Below are positions 37,453 to 46,015 of a stretch of 64,000 nt of DNA, piece after piece (position 1 is the stretch's first letter; each line of letters starts with the position of its first letter). A model generated the notes under the pieces. The model saw nothing but the letters and a program-made list of their open reading frames with translations. It had not been told where the DNA came from and made no database searches. This DNA comes from CAIVAT01 sp964473485 (GTDB lineage Bacteria; Bacteroidota; Bacteroidia; Bacteroidales; FEN-979). The translations under genes were made by a program, and so were the position numbers. The stretch lies in assembly GCA_964473485.1 (NCBI GenBank), contig CAYYPH010000007.1:74668-138667 (forward strand), read 5' to 3'.

Positions 37453-38151
37453 TTATTTGATTGTTTCGGATTGGGAAATTTCGTTGAGTAACCTCTCCAG
37501 GAAAAGGTTCAGGTTTTGCAGTGACAGATCAATGTTCCACCTCGATTTGTCACGTTCTTCCACCAGGTTGGAGATGGCCCTGATCTGAACGCATGGCACA
37601 TCAGCCATGATACAGGCATAGAAAAAAGCTGCACCTTCCATCGACTCAATATCCGGTTTGAAAAGGTCTCTTATTCTTTTTATACTAACGGCATTTCCCC
37701 GTATGGTATTGGAGGTGATGCCGCAAACTTTTCTGAGTTCGTTCACCGGAGACCAACGGCTGGGGTTGCACTTCAGCTTGCCTCCGATGTAGGGAGGGGC
37801 ATCGGGGTCCTGAAGCCCAAGCTCGAAAACGGAAATGAATCGTTCGCCGTCTTCGGCCCCCAGGTCGGCAATGGCATCTTCGGTTACGTTGACCAGCGTC
37901 CCCAGTGAAAGATTCGGATCAAACGTACCGGCGATACCTCCGTTTACGGCGAGATCGTAATGCTGAAGTGCCAGTTGCCGGCCCATCAGAACTGCAGTGG
38001 AAATCATCCCGACGCCGCTGATAAGCACATCAAGAACGATGTTTTTATACCGGCAGGTGAACAGGGTTCCCGGGATATTTTCGATCAGGGGAAGTTTGTC
38101 GAGCAGTGGCCTGATTTCAAAATAGGTGGCAGCGACCAGCAGAACCTTCAT
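37453..38151 (-). CDS. mqnB: Futalosine hydrolase
   Basis: A 232-residue nucleosidase of the purine nucleoside phosphorylase fold. It removes hypoxanthine (or the base of aminofutalosine) in the futalosine menaquinone route. Typical features are the N-terminal VLLVAATYFEI, SGVGMISTAVLMG and NGGIAGTF, and the substrate-binding segment IESMEGAAFFYAC. MqnD lies 54 bases downstream, which distinguishes it from the related MTA/SAH nucleosidase. Start is ATG 38151, only 17 bases from a good -7 box. Confidence 0.92.
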   Translation of the reverse strand: MKVLLVAATYFEIRPLLDKLPLIENIPGTLFTCRYKNIVLDVLISGVGMISTAVLMGRQLALQHYDLAVNGGIAGTFDPNLSLGTLVNVTEDAIADLGAEDGERFISVFELGLQDPDAPPYIGGKLKCNPSRWSPVNELRKVCGITSNTIRGNAVSIKRIRDLFKPDIESMEGAAFFYACIMADVPCVQIRAISNLVEERDKSRWNIDLSLQNLNLFLERLLNEISQSETIK

Positions 38152-38168
38152 TCTAACACACTTTGATG

Positions 38169-38176
38169 CAAAATTA
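38169..38176 (-). promoter_or_regulatory. Putative -7 box of mqnB operon
   Basis: The minus strand reads TAATTTTG, matching TAnnTTTG. The transcript would have a very short leader before the mqnB ATG. The -33 element is not obvious. Confidence 0.45.
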
Positions 38177-38223
38177 GGATATTTGGCGGAAAATTGGTGA
38201 AGCTGTTGAATAATGAATTTTGT

Positions 38224-38231
38224 TAGCTTTG
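38224..38231 (+). promoter_or_regulatory. Putative -7 box of the MFS gene, before a 155-base leader
   Basis: TAGCTTTG on the plus strand matches TAnnTTTG, with TTG at 38206-38208 only 15 bp upstream. The predicted leader to ATG 38391 is unusually long and contains two inverted repeats, listed separately. Confidence 0.4.
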
Positions 38232-38245
38232 CCGTAATATTTTAA

Positions 38246-38330
38246 ATGGGATTCAGACAGTGCCCATGTATTCGGATTTCACGCACAAAATTGCATCAGA
38301 CGGGTGCCGGATTTTTAAGCCCCTACCCGT
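38246..38330 (+). promoter_or_regulatory. Structured 5' leader of the MFS transporter gene
   Basis: Two hairpins can be drawn: ATGGG (38246-38250) with CCCAT (38263-38267), and ACGGGT (38300-38305) with ACCCGT (38325-38330). The second is not followed by a T-run, so it does not look like a terminator. I do not recognise a known riboswitch class. It may be a regulatory leader or simply incidental pairing. Confidence 0.35.
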
Positions 38331-38390
38331 GTGTTTCAAATCAGAACAATATCATCCTTATCTTAATCCTTTCATTTTAAAACTGTTGTT

Positions 38391-39797
38391 ATGACACAAG
38401 CGTTACAAAAAACCCTGAAGGATTCACCGGTTGCCAGGTGGATCGCACTGGCACTGATCTCCATTACGATGTTCTTTGCCTACTTTTTCGTTGATGTGGT
38501 TGCACCATTGCAAACCATGATGGAGACGGAATATGGCTGGAACCCTGAAGTGTTTGGCATGCTGGGCGGCTCCGAGTTCTTTCTCAACGTTTTCGCGCTG
38601 TTCCTGATCCTTTCGGGTATCATCCTTGATAAGATGGGTATCCGCTTTACCTTCATCACGGCCGGCCTGACCATGGTGATAGGTGCAGCAATTAAATTTT
38701 ATGCCCTGACACCGGGTTTTGCAGAGTCGGGATTCGGTACCTGGTTAGGATCATTCTGGACAGGTGTTCCGCCCACGGCAAAACTTGCTTTTGTCGGCTT
38801 TTCAATTTTTGGAGTCGGGGTGGAAATGGCCGGAATTACGGTCTCCAAAACCATCGTTAAGTGGTTTAAAGGTAGAGAAATGGCCCTGGCTATGGGGCTC
38901 GAGATGGCGACCGCCCGCCTGGGGGTCTTTGCCGTTTTCCGCCTTACACCGATCTTCGCCGAACAGGGTGGCCCATCCAATTCAGTGTTCTGGGGACTGG
39001 TTTTCCTCTGCATCGGTTTTCTTACCTTCCTGATCTATACCTTTATGGATGCCAGGCTCGACAAACAGGTTGGCGTTACGAAAACAGAGGCTTCACATGA
39101 GGATGAATTCAAGGTGAGCGATCTCGGGAAAATCTTTACCAATCCCGGCTTCCTCGCCATCGCGGGTCTTTGTGTCCTTTTCTATTCAGCCATTTTCCCG
39201 TTCCAGAAATTTGCCACCGACATGCTTTCCTCCAAACTTGACCTTGGAATTAAAGAGGCTGCAGAGTATTTTTCCTATTTCCCCATCGGGGCCATGATCC
39301 TCACCCCATTTATCGGCCTATTCCTCGACAAGAAGGGATTGGGCGCCTCCATGATGCTTTACGGAGCAATCCTGCTGACCATATCACACCTGATCTTCGC
39401 ACTGGTACCTGCTGAAATTTTTAACGTTCCCATCGCCATCGGTACCATCGTGATCCTCGGAACAGCGTTTTCGCTGGTGCCTGCCTCCATGTGGCCCTCC
39501 GTACCGAAGATTGTTGAAGAACGTTACCTCGGGTCGGCCTACGGCAGCATCTTCTGGATCCAGAATATCGGGCTGATGCTGGTCCCCGTCCTGATCGGAT
39601 GGTCAATAACCGCAAGCAATCCAGGTGTTTCAGAACTTATTACGGCCAAAGTGCCGGGGGCAAGGTATGATTATACCGTACCCGAACTTATTTTTGCCGG
39701 CTTCGGTGTACTGGCCATCATCCTTAGCGTCGTTTTGAAAATTATCGATAAAAAGAAAGGATACGGCCTCGACGTGCCGAATATCAAGCACAAATAG
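38391..39797 (+). CDS. Major facilitator superfamily transporter
   Basis: A 468-residue inner-membrane transporter with about 12 hydrophobic helices and a central cytosolic loop near residues 225-250 (DKQVGVTKTEASHEDEF). The usual loop signature after helix 2 is present in loose form (GIILDKMGIRFTF) and repeated in the second half (LFLDKKGLGASMMLYG). Overall pattern is closest to the oxalate/formate- or nitrate-type antiporter groups, but I cannot name the substrate. No metabolic gene in the same direction hints at it. It is preceded by a long leader and followed by a hairpin terminator. Confidence 0.88.
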   Translation: MTQALQKTLKDSPVARWIALALISITMFFAYFFVDVVAPLQTMMETEYGWNPEVFGMLGGSEFFLNVFALFLILSGIILDKMGIRFTFITAGLTMVIGAAIKFYALTPGFAESGFGTWLGSFWTGVPPTAKLAFVGFSIFGVGVEMAGITVSKTIVKWFKGREMALAMGLEMATARLGVFAVFRLTPIFAEQGGPSNSVFWGLVFLCIGFLTFLIYTFMDARLDKQVGVTKTEASHEDEFKVSDLGKIFTNPGFLAIAGLCVLFYSAIFPFQKFATDMLSSKLDLGIKEAAEYFSYFPIGAMILTPFIGLFLDKKGLGASMMLYGAILLTISHLIFALVPAEIFNVPIAIGTIVILGTAFSLVPASMWPSVPKIVEERYLGSAYGSIFWIQNIGLMLVPVLIGWSITASNPGVSELITAKVPGARYDYTVPELIFAGFGVLAIILSVVLKIIDKKKGYGLDVPNIKHK

Positions 39798-39872
39798 GAT
39801 GATCCGGGACCGGGAGGATGCATTGGATTGTTTTCTGACCGGTCGTGGCGATTGACCACAATTGTAACAGGG

Positions 39873-39905
39873 ATGCCGGCGGAGGAGCGCTTCGCCGGCA
39901 TTTAC
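39873..39905 (+). terminator. Hairpin after the MFS gene
   Basis: ATGCCGGCG (39873-39881) pairs exactly with CGCCGGCAT (39893-39901) around an 11-base loop. Only three T residues follow, so termination may be weak and some read-through into the C10-like gene is possible. Confidence 0.55.
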
Positions 39906-39921
39906 CATAAATTCAACAGCC

Positions 39922-42378
39922 ATGTCATTGGAGATTAAAAGCCTGTTGGTGTTTTTTCTTGCGGTATGGGTGAATGTGTTGCCCGGCCAGGAGGCAACCC
40001 GGAGTCTGCCGGGAACTTACCGGGATGGAAAAGCATCGGCAGGCCCCTTTCTGCAGACCCGGTGGGGCGAGGGCTGCCTGTATAACCAGAATTGCCCGGT
40101 TGATACAACTGCCCATTTAACCTGCCTGCATTCACCGGCGGGCAGCGGGGCCATTGCCATGGCCCAGATCATGAAATTTTACGGATTCCCTGACAAAGGA
40201 ACAGGCGAACATGGTTATGTGCATCCCGTCTACGGCATTCAATATGCCAATTTTGGCAACACGACCTACGACTGGACCAACATGCCCGATTCACTCATCA
40301 CTGCAAACACGCCCCTGTCAACCCTGATCTACCATTGCGCCGTTGCCCAGGATATGAATTTCGGGCCATCTTATTCAGCTTCCTCCCATGCCCTGCTGGA
40401 TACGGCTTTCATCAAATATTTCGGATATCCGAAAACAGCCCACTGGAAGAACCGCAACGATTACAGCGATGCACAATGGATGGAGATGCTCAGAAATGAA
40501 CTGGATTCAGGCCACCCGCTGGTTTATGCCGGGTATACGATGACCGGCCAGGTGCGTTTTTTTATTTGCGACGGTTACCAGGGGGATGATCAGTTCCACT
40601 TCAACTGGGGATTTGGCGGAGCATGGAATGGATATTATTCGCTGGACAACCTGAATCCCGGCTCGGCCACTTTTACAATCAACCAGTCGGCTATCTTCGG
40701 GCTGACCCCATCGGTTCCGCCTCCGGCAAGTCTCGTGATGGATTTTGAAAATGTACCGGATTTTTCACTGGAATTCGGAGCCTGGTCGGTTAATGATGTC
40801 GACAAACAAACAACCTACGGCATCGAAGATCATACCTTCCTGCACCAGAATGAAAAGATGGCGTTTATCTGTTTCAACCCTGCCCAGGTTGTTCCTTCAA
40901 TGGCCGGCGATGAAGCCATCCAACCCCATGGCGGGCAACGGTTCGGCGCCTGCTTCTCGGCAAATCCGCCCGCCAACAACGATTGGTTCATCTCCCCGCA
41001 GGTTCAGCTGGGTACCAACGGCAGCTTTTCATTCTGGATCAAATCCTATAACGATCTTTACGGTTTGGATGAATACCAGGTAGCCATCTCGCTCACAGGC
41101 AACAGTCCGGCTGATTTCACGGTGATCTCGGGGCCCAATTCGCTGAAAACCACCACCACGTGGACAAAAAAGGTCTTCAACCTGTCGCCCTACAACAACC
41201 AGAAGGTTTACCTCGCCATCCGGTGTGTCTCCAACGATCGTTTCCTAATGATGATCGATGATCTGGAGATCAAACCACAGGCTTCATCGACTCTGACTGC
41301 CGATTTTTCAGCCAGTAAAACTACTGTCAGGGTGGGTGATACCATTGATTTTTCCGACCAGTCATCGGGTGCCCCGACCGGGTGGAAGTGGAATTTTACC
41401 GGTGGTCAGCCTTCTGTTTCTACCGACCAGAACCCCTCAGGCATACGCTACACCACACCCGGAACTTTCGCCGTCAGTCTGAAGGTGACCAACGGTTCCA
41501 CCTCCGATTCTGTCACCAAAACAGATTATATCAGGGTCCAGGGCTACCCTTCGTCGATGTCACTCGATTTTGAATCGCTGACCGATTTTATCCTTGATTT
41601 CTCTCCGTGGACCACCATCGATGTCAGGGGCGGAGAGACTTATGGTATCACCTTCGTAACCTTTCCCCATTACATGGAACCGATGGCATGGATTTGTTTC
41701 AATCCTTCGCATACCTCGCCAGAGCTTCTCAACATGCAGGCCCACTCAGGTCAGAAACTCGGATGCAGTTTCTCAACCATGGAATCAACGGGGAAAAATC
41801 CCAATGATAAATGGCTTATCTCACCGCGCATGAGCCTGGGCGATAACCCCAGGATTGAATTCTGGGTTCAGACATACAATTATAATTATGGCTATGAAAA
41901 ATACAATGTGCTGGTGTCGGTCAACGGCATGAACCCGTCGGAATTTGTTGCGGTTAATACAACCCCTGAATCTGCCCCTGAGGTTTGGACACTACGGAGT
42001 TATAGCCTTGATGCCTATGCCGGCAGGGATGTGTATGTAGCCATCCAGTGTATCACCAACGACGGATTTATCTTCATGGTCGACGATATCTCCATATCCT
42101 CCGCCGTCGGGACCGGCGACCCGGTATCTGCTGAAAGGTTTAGGGTATATCCAAACCCGGCCGTCTCGAAGGTGAGGATCGATGCGGGAGAGGTCAGCGG
42201 GGAGCTTTCCGCGGTTCAGCTTATCGATGCCACTGGAAAGGTCGTAGCTGAAATCGATGCCATTCCCGGTGAAAGACATTTCGATATAAACGTATCTGAT
42301 TTTCCGGAGGGGCTCTATCTGGTCAGGTTAAAGACTGACCTCGGGGAGTTGTTTCAAAAGGTTTCCATCATTCACTAA
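39922..42378 (+). CDS. Degenerate C10 (streptopain-like) peptidase homologue with T9SS sorting domain
   Basis: An 818-residue secreted protein. After the signal peptide, residues about 40-245 match the streptopain fold (GCLYNQNCP, AIAMAQIMKFYGFP, FHFNWGFGGAWNGYY). Both catalytic residues are lost: the Cys of the usual TGCVATAMAQ is Ser75 (AGSGAIAMAQ), and the His of GHAFVCDG is Arg212 (VRFFICDG). Two choice-of-anchor-J/cleaved-adhesin-like domains (about 272-450 and 545-725) flank a PKD domain (455-540), and a T9SS type A domain ends the protein. The protein probably binds rather than cuts. It lies 11 bases before an intact serine protease gene. Confidence 0.85.
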   Translation: MSLEIKSLLVFFLAVWVNVLPGQEATRSLPGTYRDGKASAGPFLQTRWGEGCLYNQNCPVDTTAHLTCLHSPAGSGAIAMAQIMKFYGFPDKGTGEHGYVHPVYGIQYANFGNTTYDWTNMPDSLITANTPLSTLIYHCAVAQDMNFGPSYSASSHALLDTAFIKYFGYPKTAHWKNRNDYSDAQWMEMLRNELDSGHPLVYAGYTMTGQVRFFICDGYQGDDQFHFNWGFGGAWNGYYSLDNLNPGSATFTINQSAIFGLTPSVPPPASLVMDFENVPDFSLEFGAWSVNDVDKQTTYGIEDHTFLHQNEKMAFICFNPAQVVPSMAGDEAIQPHGGQRFGACFSANPPANNDWFISPQVQLGTNGSFSFWIKSYNDLYGLDEYQVAISLTGNSPADFTVISGPNSLKTTTTWTKKVFNLSPYNNQKVYLAIRCVSNDRFLMMIDDLEIKPQASSTLTADFSASKTTVRVGDTIDFSDQSSGAPTGWKWNFTGGQPSVSTDQNPSGIRYTTPGTFAVSLKVTNGSTSDSVTKTDYIRVQGYPSSMSLDFESLTDFILDFSPWTTIDVRGGETYGITFVTFPHYMEPMAWICFNPSHTSPELLNMQAHSGQKLGCSFSTMESTGKNPNDKWLISPRMSLGDNPRIEFWVQTYNYNYGYEKYNVLVSVNGMNPSEFVAVNTTPESAPEVWTLRSYSLDAYAGRDVYVAIQCITNDGFIFMVDDISISSAVGTGDPVSAERFRVYPNPAVSKVRIDAGEVSGELSAVQLIDATGKVVAEIDAIPGERHFDINVSDFPEGLYLVRLKTDLGELFQKVSIIH

Positions 42379-42389
42379 AATATATTCGC

Positions 42390-44051
42390 ATGATCACAGG
42401 CATGTCCAGGAATATCGCGGTTCTCTTCATTCTTTTTCTCTGTTTCACTGCCGGTACCATCGCCCAGGTATCTGAACCAGGGTTGCCGCTGACATTTTCC
42501 AGGTCTGTTCCTCCGGAAGCTGAGGGGGCCTTTGTGACGACCCCTCCCGACCTGGAACTACTGGCAGCCCGCGATGCGGCGGAACCGGTACCGTATCGGT
42601 TTGCCGAGATCGTTCCGGTTAACCTCGGCATTCAAAATGCGGGCAGCACGATAATACTCCCCGACGGGATGAGGGTTTGGCGCCTGACCATCCATTCGCC
42701 GGGCGCGCTGGCCATCACGGTATATTTCGACCGGTTCAGGCTGCCTGACCAGGGCAGATTGTTTGTTTATAATCCCATCAGGACGGAGGTTCTGGGTGCC
42801 TTCACAAAGAAGAATGAAAATTCCTTGTCGACCTTTGCCACCAGCCTGATCCACGGCGACAAGGTGACGGTTGAATACAATGCTCCGGCCGATATGCCTC
42901 TGCCCGATCTGAGGATCTCTGAAGTGGCACATGCCTACAGGGGCGTGCGGGAGGTTTCGGGACTGAAGATCGGTTTCGGAACTTCGGGGAAATGCCAGGT
43001 CAATGTTGCCTGCAGCGAAGCAGATGCCTGGAGAGATCAGGTACGCAGTATCGCCAGGATTGAAATTAAAAGGGGCAGCAGCGTCTCATGGTGTACCGGG
43101 TCGCTGATGAATAACACCAGGAACGATGGGACACCCTACGTGCTTACTGCCGACCACTGCGGCCGTTTTGCCACTCCTGCCGATATCAGCCAGTGGATCT
43201 TTTATTTCGATTACCAGAGCACATTGTGTCCGAATCCATTGAAGGAGCCTGGTTACAACTCCATGACCGGTGCCACTTTGGTCTCCCATGGCGGCAATTC
43301 AGGCAGCACAGGGTCGGATTTTTTCCTGGTTTTGCTTAATGCTGACGTCCCGGACAATTATAACGTTTATTATAACGGATGGAGCCGTGATACTGAACCG
43401 AGCCCATCAGGCATAGGGATCCACCATCCGCAGGGTGATATCAAGAAAATCTCTACCTACACTTCACCGCTTATCCCAGCCTACTGGAGTGGCTGCATCG
43501 TGCTTGCCCACTGGGAAGTTACCTGGTCGGCCACCGCCAGTGGTCATGGAACAACCGAAAACGGTTCCTCAGGATCACCGATCTTCGACAATTTTGGCCG
43601 GGTTGTCGGGACACTGACCGGGGGTGATTCTTCCTGCGATACCAATGATCTGGACCAGCCCGACTATTACGGCATGTTTTCCTACAGCTGGGACAAGAAC
43701 GGTCCCGACTCATCCGATGTTCTTAAATACTGGCTCGACCCGATCAACGCCGGCGTTACAACACTCAACGGGTGGGCTGTTGGAATGAAGGAACAGCCTG
43801 CCCCGGGAAGCGTGGAGCTCTATCCCAATCCAGTTGTGACGAGACTGACCATCAGTGCGCCGGGAATGAATTGCCGCAATGCATCTGTAAGGATATTGGA
43901 CGTGTTTGGGAGAATGCACATGGAGAAAAGAATTTTCCGCTGCGAAGGAGAGGAGCTGGATGTAGCCTCGTTCCCGGCCGGCTTGTATATCCTTCAGTTG
44001 ACCGACGGGGTGAACCGGGGGCAGGCAAAATTCATAAAAAGAGAACATTGA
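42390..44051 (+). CDS. Trypsin-like (lysyl endopeptidase-type) serine protease with T9SS sorting domain
   Basis: A 553-residue secreted protease. The signal peptide ends at TIAQ (residue 26). A propeptide-like region covers about 27-200. The S1-clan triad is intact: His256 in LTADHC, Asp310 in GSDFFLVLL and Ser394 in NGSSGSPIF. Cysteine pairs (C235, C257, C280) fit the lysyl-endopeptidase group, but the cleavage specificity cannot be read from sequence. A T9SS type A domain closes it (LYPNPVVTRLTI to FIKREH). The start could also be the ATG at 42402. Its TGA shares a base with the mqnE ATG. Confidence 0.88.
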   Translation: MITGMSRNIAVLFILFLCFTAGTIAQVSEPGLPLTFSRSVPPEAEGAFVTTPPDLELLAARDAAEPVPYRFAEIVPVNLGIQNAGSTIILPDGMRVWRLTIHSPGALAITVYFDRFRLPDQGRLFVYNPIRTEVLGAFTKKNENSLSTFATSLIHGDKVTVEYNAPADMPLPDLRISEVAHAYRGVREVSGLKIGFGTSGKCQVNVACSEADAWRDQVRSIARIEIKRGSSVSWCTGSLMNNTRNDGTPYVLTADHCGRFATPADISQWIFYFDYQSTLCPNPLKEPGYNSMTGATLVSHGGNSGSTGSDFFLVLLNADVPDNYNVYYNGWSRDTEPSPSGIGIHHPQGDIKKISTYTSPLIPAYWSGCIVLAHWEVTWSATASGHGTTENGSSGSPIFDNFGRVVGTLTGGDSSCDTNDLDQPDYYGMFSYSWDKNGPDSSDVLKYWLDPINAGVTTLNGWAVGMKEQPAPGSVELYPNPVVTRLTISAPGMNCRNASVRILDVFGRMHMEKRIFRCEGEELDVASFPAGLYILQLTDGVNRGQAKFIKREH

Positions 44052-45178
44052 TGAACCTTGATACTGAAACCCTTTTTGAATCATTCCCCGGATTATCGGA
44101 CCCGCTTCGCGACATTGCCCGGAAGGTGAAGGAAGGCCGGCGCCTGTCGGTGCAGGAGGGAATCGTCTTGTCGGAGGAGGGAGAGACCGGCTTCCTGGGC
44201 ATCCTGGCTGACCTGATGAGGAGGAGGAAGAACGGTGACCATGTTTGCTTTATCCGGAATTTCCATATCGAACCCACCAATATCTGCGTGAACCGCTGCA
44301 GGTTTTGCTCTTATTCGCATCACTTCAGCCCGGTGAAGTGGGAATTGACATTAAATGAGATACTCGATAAGGTGAACGCCCAGGATCCTGAAGTGCTTGA
44401 ACTTCATATCACAGGGGCCGTTCATCCGAAACGCGACATACGTTATTACGGAGAATTGCTGGCCGCCATTCGCAAAGCCAGGCCATCTCTTCACATAAAG
44501 GCTTATTCGGCGGTTGAGCTCGATTATATGATCCGCAAGTCGGGAATGTCGGTCACTGAAGGACTTTCCTATCTGAAGGAATGTGGCCTCGATTCCATTC
44601 CCGGAGGCGGTGCGGAGATTTTCGACGAAATGGTGCGTGAAAATATCTGCGGCATGAAGACAACTTCTGCCGACTGGCTGCTGATCCATGAAACCGCGCA
44701 TATGCTCGGAATTCCTTCGAACGCCACCATGCTTTACGGACACCTTGAAACCCATGCGCACCGCATCGATCATCTGGAGCGTCTGCGGCAGGTCCAGGAC
44801 AGGACCGGAGGGTTCAATGCATTCATCCCGCTGAAATTCCGTAACAGCAACAACGAGATGTCGGATATTGCCGAGGTTTCGGTGGTCGATGACATGAGAA
44901 TGTACGCCATTGCCCGGATCTACCTCGATAATTTCCCGCACATCAAAGCCTACTGGCCCGCCGTCGGACGGAAACTGGCCAGGATATCGCTGTCGTTTGG
45001 TGTTGATGACCTTGACGGCACGATCAACGACTCAACCCAGATATACTCACTGGCAGGTGCTGAAGACCAAAATCCGGTGATGACCGTTTCGCAGATGGTC
45101 GCCCTGATCAGGGAAGCCGGACGGGTGCCCGTTGAGCGCGATTCGTGGTACCGGACAGTACGGACGGAATGGACTTGA
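44051..45178 (+). CDS. mqnE: Aminofutalosine synthase (radical SAM)
   Basis: A 375-residue radical-SAM enzyme that makes 6-amino-6-deoxyfutalosine from SAM and chorismate-derived 3-[(1-carboxyvinyl)oxy]benzoate. The iron-sulfur motif is C79-VNR-C83-RF-C86. IPGGGAEIFD, the GHLET segment and TGGFNAFIPL are characteristic of MqnE and separate it from MqnC. The ATG at 44051 is the right start; the open frame extends much further upstream only as a shadow of the protease gene. It overlaps the protease stop in a TGATG arrangement, so it may be translationally coupled. It is about 6 kb from mqnB-mqnD. Confidence 0.94.
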   Translation: MNLDTETLFESFPGLSDPLRDIARKVKEGRRLSVQEGIVLSEEGETGFLGILADLMRRRKNGDHVCFIRNFHIEPTNICVNRCRFCSYSHHFSPVKWELTLNEILDKVNAQDPEVLELHITGAVHPKRDIRYYGELLAAIRKARPSLHIKAYSAVELDYMIRKSGMSVTEGLSYLKECGLDSIPGGGAEIFDEMVRENICGMKTTSADWLLIHETAHMLGIPSNATMLYGHLETHAHRIDHLERLRQVQDRTGGFNAFIPLKFRNSNNEMSDIAEVSVVDDMRMYAIARIYLDNFPHIKAYWPAVGRKLARISLSFGVDDLDGTINDSTQIYSLAGAEDQNPVMTVSQMVALIREAGRVPVERDSWYRTVRTEWT

Positions 45179-45255
45179 ACCGCTTATAGCTTACATCTGC
45201 GCGATTACCATCAACCGGAAATCGCCCGTCATAACCATAATAAACAAATGCTTTT

Positions 45256-46002
45256 TCAAGATTGCTCCGCCTCTGCAAGCGCTTCCCGGATACGGTCGTG
45301 CACGAGTTCTGAGAGTTCTTTCGGTTCCATATCCCTGAAATCAGAATAAGGTACCGGCGGTAAGACCTGCGCCCTGATATTAAAATTCCTGTTGACCAGG
45401 AAACCTCCCTTGCGGATGGCCCTTGAAGTCCCGCTGATGACGATCGGTAAAACCGGTTGCCGGTTATCGATGGCCAGGTGAAAAGCGCCGGTCTTGAATG
45501 GCTGCAGGTTCCCGTCCTTCGACCGGGTTCCCTCGGGAAAGATCATCACCGAATTGCCTTGTCGCAAAGTTCTGGCCGCATCCGCCATCATCTTTCTCAT
45601 GCTGCTGTTCTTTCCCCTTTTTACCGAGATATAACGGTTAAGCCACATATTCCAGCCTATAAATGGATATTGGAACAACGAACTTTTAGCGACCCATTTG
45701 AAATGGTTCCAGAGCAGGAAGAGTACAATGATGTCGGCGCCCGACTGATGGTTGGAAACCATTACATAGGTTTGCCTGTGGTCGATGAACTCACGGCCGG
45801 TTACCCTGATGCGCCACATCGGATTGATTTTGAGTACAATATATGACCAGAGACAGGTGTACTTATGCAGAATGAAGAGTCGTTTGTCAAACAAAAAGGT
45901 TAAGAGGAAGATCATGAACGAGATCGGGAACAGGATGGCGGAGATGGTGAACAGTTCGACCCAGAAGTATATGGAAACAAGGTACTGAAGAATTTTTTTC
46001 AT
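45256..46002 (-). CDS. plsC: 1-acyl-sn-glycerol-3-phosphate acyltransferase
   Basis: A 248-residue inner-membrane enzyme that acylates lysophosphatidate to phosphatidate in phospholipid synthesis. The catalytic HX4D is His85/Asp90 in NHQSGAD and the glycerol-phosphate motif is FPEGTRS at 155-161. Hydrophobic helices lie at about 10-37 and 44-58. The ATG at 46002 is chosen; the open frame runs 48 codons further but would overlap rluD. It is the last gene of the PASTA/T9SS/rluD/plsC run. Confidence 0.9.
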   Translation of the reverse strand: MKKILQYLVSIYFWVELFTISAILFPISFMIFLLTFLFDKRLFILHKYTCLWSYIVLKINPMWRIRVTGREFIDHRQTYVMVSNHQSGADIIVLFLLWNHFKWVAKSSLFQYPFIGWNMWLNRYISVKRGKNSSMRKMMADAARTLRQGNSVMIFPEGTRSKDGNLQPFKTGAFHLAIDNRQPVLPIVISGTSRAIRKGGFLVNRNFNIRAQVLPPVPYSDFRDMEPKELSELVHDRIREALAEAEQS

Positions 46003-46015
46003 ATGCTTGTATAAT

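Noticed and set aside
37453..38151. MTA/SAH nucleosidase annotation
   Set aside because: The adjacent mqnD and overall pattern favour futalosine hydrolase.
43772..44050. N-terminal extension of mqnE by 93 codons
   Set aside because: It lies over the end of the serine protease gene and has no MqnE-like sequence; the ATG at 44051 gives the family's usual N-terminus.
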